Shown: positions 20,250 to 23,873 of the stretch, piece after piece | How the letters are laid out: each line of letters starts with the position of its first letter | Position numbering within the stretch: the stretch's first letter is position 1 | Origin: Oehlia diaphana | Taxonomy: Eukaryota; Glomeromycota; Glomeromycetes; Glomerales; Glomeraceae | NCBI GenBank assembly: GCA_003833135.1 | Contig: QZLH01001169.1 | Location: 9,505-33,377 of the forward strand | Length of the DNA stretch: 23,873 nt | Direction: 5' to 3' | The notes under the pieces: model-generated | What the model saw: the letters and a program-made list of their open reading frames with translations, nothing else | What the model was told of the DNA's origin: nothing | Databases searched by the model: none | Position numbers and translations under genes: made by a program

Positions 20250-20997
20250 CACAGGCAATCTCGATAAATCGGATCAGTTGGTTCCAGTAAAAATATCTGA
20301 TATATCAAGACATCCGATATATTGAAAAAACTGGATTTATATAAAAATATATGAAAAATCCGAAATACCAAGAAATCACGTGATTTTTCGTTCAAAATTT
20401 CAAAAATTTATTCAAAAATGAATATAATTTTATTATTATAAAGAACTATCTGTCATACCCCAAATGCTCATTATTTCTTCTAGTTGTGGATAAATACTAG
20501 ATTCACGAAAATTATTTGCATTTAGTAAAGTGGTATCAATGGAAAGCCAATGTTCTGATCTTTTTAAAATATCGGAAACTGTGCTAGTGGAAATTCCATA
20601 TTGTGCTGCTAATTGAACACCACTAAGTTTTTGATCTCTTCATTTTTCGCAAAGTTCTTTCTTTTGAGCTAATGTTAAAGATTTCTTCTTTTTATTATTC
20701 GTATCTTTATTTTCTCTCATGCTTAAGTATAGTTTGAAAAAAAACAGGAAGAAAAAATTGTTTGCCTAATTAATAAATGATTGACATAATTATCTTTGAA
20801 AAAATTAATACGTCATATTAAGATTTTTAACTATAGTTGATCTAGAATAAAATCTGATTTACGAAATATTGAGATTTTACTAATAAAGTCTGATATATCA
20901 AGACTGTTTTAATATAGATGATTTAGTTCTAGAAGAAAAATCTGAATTAGTGCCAAATCCGATTTATCGAGGATCCGATTTATCGAGATTGCTTGTG
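20250..20997. mobile_element. pogo-like (Tc1/mariner superfamily) non-autonomous element
   Basis: The ends are inverted repeats: left CACAGGCAATCTCGATAAAT and onward, right complement CACAAGCAATCTCGATAAAT and onward, about 25 bp with one difference. Both are flanked by TA (20248-20249 and 20998-20999), the target duplication of Tc1/mariner-type elements. Subterminal copies of 'tctgatatatcaaga' and 'ccgatttatcga' line both sides. At 748 bp it is far too short for a full pogo transposase and retains only a DNA-binding segment. Confidence 0.85.
20451..20721 (-). pseudogene. N-terminal CENP-B/pogo-type helix-turn-helix of a transposase
   Basis: Starting at an ATG at 20719-20721, the minus strand reads MRENKDTNNKKKKSLTLAQK, KKELCEK, a TGA, then RDQKLSGVQLAAQYGISTST and VSDILKRSEHWLSID. 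This is the HTH_psq/CENP-B N-terminal domain, in which the 'L-A-x-x-Y-G-I-S-x-S-T-V-S-D-I-L' recognition helix is diagnostic. The frame continues to about NFRESSIYPQLEEIMSIWGM without a catalytic domain. The one in-frame stop and missing DDE part make it dead. Confidence 0.8.
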
Positions 20998-20999
20998 TA

Positions 21000-21425
21000 C
21001 TCTTTTTATCATCCTTATTGTTGCCCCAATTTTCCTCATTACTACCTTTATTAAATGCCCTTTAAATGCCCTTTAACTACCCTTTAATTGCTCTTTAATA
21101 TTTTCTTTAATATTTCATCTCAATTCTTGATATTTTCTCAATATCCTTATACATATTGTCTCATAGTATCCAATACAAGTAACTCTTTTGCATTTTTTAC
21201 AAGTTCTCATTTTTATTTTTCTCGATTTTTTTTGTAATTTTTGGTATTTTATATTTTCAGTTATCCTTAATTTCTACTTTGTCTATAACATATCTTTATA
21301 TATATATTATATATATATATTAGTTTCTTCTTAATCATCAATACCACTATCTTTCCCATTATGATATTTTTCAATTAACTTTTTCCTAATTTTACATGGT
21401 TTTTCTGCACATTCTTTACAATATG
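21000..21425 (-). pseudogene. Decayed Cys-containing reading-frame remnants upstream of the pogo-like insertion
   Basis: Minus-strand pieces are YCKECAEKPCKIRKKLIEKY and onward (21330-21425, ending at TGA/TAA), MRTCKKCKRVTC (about 21150-21215) and EENWGNNKDDKKS (21000-21040). They are in different frames with many stops. They may be one gene carrying CxxC zinc-binding pairs that was broken by the pogo-like element and by a second insertion at 21426. The family is not recognised. Confidence 0.3.
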
Positions 21426-21606
21426 TACAGTCAAACCTTTATATACCGATATCCTATATACTGATAATTGCCTGTACCGATATATTTTTATGTTCCATTT
21501 CACAATTAATAAAAAATTTCATTGTACTGATATTATATATAATTTCACGATGTAACATGTACTGATACTTTTCTTTACCCCTTATTAATTAATTTATAGT
21601 AAGATG
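21426..21606. mobile_element. Solo terminus of a second pogo-like element
   Basis: It begins TACAGTCAAACCTTTATATA followed by repeated 'ccgatatcctatata' and 'gtactgatat' motifs, typical of the end and subterminal region of a pogo/Tigger-type element. No matching opposite end is visible, so it is a fragment, abutting the Tc1-like remnant. Confidence 0.5.
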
Positions 21607-22296
21607 TACAGTCACGTCAGAAAGTATTGCCTGATTTAAAAATAATATCAAGATCAGCAAAACTTTATTAATTAAAATTTACATAAAAAAATAACTTTTA
21701 AAATGGCTAATAATGTGTTAGCCCTCCCTTTGCTTCTAGTACTGCATTGATTCATTGTAGCATTGAGGCAACAACATTTTCAAAAATGAAGCAGTTCAGA
21801 TTTTTCCATTCTTAACTTAATGCAACTTTAAGTTCACCTACAGTTCTAGGAAACATCTCCTGATTTTGGATATTGTTTTTTAGCTGCTTTCAAATATTCT
21901 ATATCAGATTTAAATCAGAGGAATTGGCTGGCCAATCAATAATTGTAATTTTATTCTTCTTTAACTAATCTTTAGTTTATGTTTATTTTCACAGTATGAA
22001 TAGGTGTATTATCTTGTTAAAAAGTTGCAGCTCTTCCTATTAATTCATAAACTTTATGATGAAATGGATGGAGATGTTTATTTAAGATTCTAACATAAGT
22101 ATTTGAATTAATTTTTTTATTTTCTTCCTTATTTTCATTACAAAAAGTCAATGGTCCTTTTATCTCTCCTGTAAAACATCTCCAAACCATAACTGATTTT
22201 TAACCACTTGTTAAACTTTTCTTCTATATGCCTTCAAATTCTTATTTATCATGATTGCTTTCCAATCTTAATACTTGATTCATCAAAGAAAATAAC
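21607..22296 (-). pseudogene. Dead Tc1-like transposase
   Basis: The terminal TACAGTCACGTCAGAAAGTA at 21607 has the form of a Tc1 end. On the minus strand, near 21900, IDWPANSSDLNLI*NI*KQL is the DDE signature block (SPDLNPIENLW in intact Tc1 proteins). A QQDNTPIHT-like block lies near 21990-22030 and GRAATF upstream. The C-terminal INAVLEAKGGLTHY is close to the usual Tc1 ending. Several stops (TAG, TGA, TAA) interrupt it, and the N-terminal HTH half is missing: the sequence stops near 22296, where an unrelated repeat begins. Confidence 0.85.
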
Positions 22297-22299
22297 TTG

Positions 22300-22480
22300 C
22301 ACTGGTCAAAATCAATTCTATCGGGTACATATCAGGTACCCATATATCGGTGGCTAATCGGATAAATATCAGGTATTTTTACATATCAGGTATCCGATAT
22401 CTAAACTATTAGTCACTGATATGTATATCGTGCATTGATCTATCTTACACATATCAGGTACCCGATATGTAAATTTTAAT
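22300..22480. repeat. Repeat end with iterated ATATCAGGTAYCCGATAT motifs
   Basis: It starts CACTGGTCAAAATCAATTCT followed by 'atcgggtacatatcaggtaccc', then four or more copies of 'atatcaggta' and a near-palindrome at 22449-22470 (ACATATCAGGTACCCGATAT and two more bases). The start motif recurs at 23729 in the same orientation. It looks like a terminal or subterminal region of an unidentified mobile element. Confidence 0.55.
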
Positions 22481-22660
22481 ACGTTAAAGATTTTTATTTT
22501 GTATAACGTACTGTATTATTTATAATCCGTTTCAACTAAAATTTTTTATTTAAATTCATTTTTTAGATAACTTTTATAAAAGTCCATTTGAATAATATTT
22601 AATAGGGATTTTATTTAAGAAACTTTTAGATTTTTTAGATTTTTTTGAGAAATTTTTTGA

Positions 22661-22866
22661 GTCCGTTTGGAAAAATTATTTTTTGAGAATTTTTTAACTA
22701 AGGGGATCGTTTAGGGCATTTTTTGATAGAGAATTTTCTAAGGGTTTATTTGAGAAAATTATTTTTTTGAGAATTTTTTAATTGAAGGTATCATTTGATA
22801 GAAATTTCTAAGAGTTCGTTAGGGAAATTATTTTTTGTATTTTTTAATTAAGGGAATTGTTTAGGG
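22661..22866. repeat. Degenerate tandem repeat, period about 75-85 bp, about 2.5 copies
   Basis: The unit is of the form 'gtttggaaaaattatttttt', 'gagaattttttaa', 'taaggggatcgtttaggg', 'ttgatagagaattttctaag'. The second copy begins near 22746 and the third, partial one near 22815. No coding frame. Confidence 0.65.
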
Positions 22867-22876
22867 GCTAGTGCTC

Positions 22877-22946
22877 CTAACAGATCGGTTCAGACCTTCC
22901 TTTTTTTAAATCCTGGTCGTTCAGCTTCGTCTCACGTCCAGGTTTC
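22877..22946 (-). CDS. Putative terminal exon of the repeated cassette
   Basis: From the acceptor TTTTAG at 22947-22948, the frame G|AAA CCT GGA gives KPGRETKLNDQDLKKG, then RSEPIC and TAG. The last part differs from the other copies, which at that point run into ACGAACTATG and a GTAAGT donor. So this copy looks like the last exon of a minus-strand transcript. No homologue is recognised. Confidence 0.3.
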
Positions 22947-23626
22947 CTAAAAAAAAAGAAAGGGAACGTTAATTAGTACGTTCCCTTAAGTAAAAATAAA
23001 AAAAAAACAAAAAAAGAAATGAACTTACCATAGTTCGTTCTTTTTTTTAAATTTTGGTCGTTCAGCTTTGCCTCACATCCAGGTTTCCTAAAAAAAGAAA
23101 GGGAACGTTAATTAGTATGTTCCCTTAAGTAAAAATAAAAAAAAACAAAAAAAAAATGAACTTACCATAGTTCGTTCCTTTTTTTAAATCCTGGTCGTTC
23201 AGTTTCATCTCACGTCCAGGTTTCCTAAAAAAAAGAAAGGGAACGTTAATTAATACATTCCCTTAAGTAAAAATAAAAAAAAAACAAAAAAAAAAAACAA
23301 ACTTACCATAGTTCGTTCTTTTTTTTAAATCCTGGTCGTTCAGCTTCGCCTTATGTCCAGGTTTCCTAAAAAAAAGAAAGGGAACGTTAATTAGTATGTT
23401 CTTTTAAGTAAAAATAAAAAAAACAAAAAAAAAATGAACTTACCATAGTTCGTTTTTTTTTTAAAATCCTGGTCGTGTCATTAGGCTTCGTTCGTCTAGG
23501 CTTCCTACTAAAAAAGAAGGGAACCGTTAATTATGTTCCTCAAGTAAAAATAACAAAAAAAAAGAAATGAACTTATCTAGTTCGTTCTTTTAAATTTTGG
23601 TCGTCTGGCTTTATCCGTTCGTCTAG
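22877..23626 (-). repeat. Tandem array of an exon-plus-intron cassette, about six copies of 138-141 bp
   Basis: Read on the minus strand, each unit is TTTTTTTTAG, a 59-nt segment and GTAAGTTCATTT, followed by a T-rich spacer with TACTAATT and the next TTTTTTAG. Exon-like segments are at 23504-23444 (61 nt), 23365-23307, 23224-23166 and 23087-23029 (59 nt each), and 22946-22877. The last ends in TAG at 22879-22877, so it looks like a terminal exon. The first copy (about 23626-23578) is decayed, with donor ATAAGT. Introns are 82, 78, 82 and 78 bp. One frame of the 59-nt segment is open, reading KPGRETKLNDQDLKKGTNY; the other two contain TGA. A G/C-richer stem AAGGGAACGT/ACGTTCCCTT encloses the TACTAAT-like site in one intron (22960-22987), with weaker forms in the others. 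That it is really spliced is inference. Confidence 0.7.
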
Positions 23627-23639
23627 GAAAAGGTATTTT

Positions 23640-23700
23640 AAAAAAAAAATTTTTTTTTTTTATTTAAAAAAAAATTTGATCTGAATCTGTTCAGATCGGA
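23640..23700. repeat. Homopolymer A/T tract followed by an imperfect GATC palindrome
   Basis: A-run, T-run and A-run (about 23641-23672), then 'gatctgaatctgttcagatc' and 'ggatcagatt', a partly self-complementary stretch. A related sequence, 'aacagatcggttcagacc', lies at the other edge of the cassette array (22879-22896), so these may be matching edges of one larger repeat. Confidence 0.45.
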
Positions 23701-23728
23701 TCAGATTTTCTTGTATTATAGGGCATTT

Positions 23729-23873
23729 CACTGGTCAAAATTTATGCTATCGGGTATTTAGTATATCAGTATATTTGATTGGCCGATCTACACATCTTTT
23801 TTTTGTAGATTCCGGGTAAGTCCTAAAAGAAAGGCCAAAAAAAAGTGAAAGTCCTAAAAAGACAAAAAAAATG
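23729..23873. repeat. Second copy of the CACTGGTCAAAAT repeat end, with window-edge sequence
   Basis: CACTGGTCAAAATTTATGCT and 'atcgggtatt' match the motif at 22300 in direct orientation. After about 60 bases the similarity ends. The remaining bases to 23873 are A-rich with no gene. Confidence 0.5.

Noticed and set aside
22877..23626. Simple satellite without function
   Set aside because: Not excluded, but the joint presence of donor, branch-like site, pyrimidine tract and acceptor in each unit, and the stop-bearing last unit, made a splice cassette worth reporting first.

Overview
The window is very AT-rich fungal nuclear DNA, most probably from an arbuscular mycorrhizal fungus (Glomeromycotina, Rhizophagus-like). 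The pointers are short introns (about 60-80 bp, GTAAGT...TAG), a group of AIG1-type GTPase genes, a MATA_HMG-like transcription factor, a membrane fasciclin protein and heavy infestation by decayed DNA transposons. The organism is an inference from gene content, not from a marker gene.

Layout. 1-3114: one long decayed multi-exon gene (plus strand) that looks like an RNase H-fold DNA transposase. 3115-5621: gene-free, with two degenerate tandem arrays and a 563-bp foldback element (4601-5163). 5680-11864: four single-exon AIG1-type GTPase genes: a large LRR-AIG1 fusion (5680-7443, +) and three stand-alone G-domain genes (8082-8738 -, 10050-10700 +, 11079-11864 -). A perfect-looking snapback hairpin lies between them at 9484-9566. 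12999-14327: a three-exon fasciclin (FAS1) membrane protein (-), with a possible FAS1 remnant at 14635-14740. 15711-16703: an HMG-box gene (-). 17938-19700: two broken AIG1 copies head to head, one derived from the 11079 type and one from the LRR-AIG1 type.

20090-23873: transposon graveyard. A pogo-like element (20250-20997) with TIRs and a TA target duplication sits inside an older decayed reading frame. It is followed by a solo pogo-like end, a dead Tc1-like transposase (21607-22296), and degenerate repeats. On the minus strand at 22877-23626 there is a tandem array of about six copies of a 138-141 bp unit, each reading as a 59-nt exon flanked by near-consensus introns.

The strongest candidates for something undescribed are (i) the iterated exon-intron cassette, whose introns carry a hairpin with the branch-point-like TACTAAT in or beside its loop, and whose 59-nt exon length forbids consecutive inclusion in frame; and (ii) the LRR-AIG1 fusion and its neighbours, an architecture reminiscent of sensor-plus-NTPase immune proteins, with G-motif decay in some paralogues.
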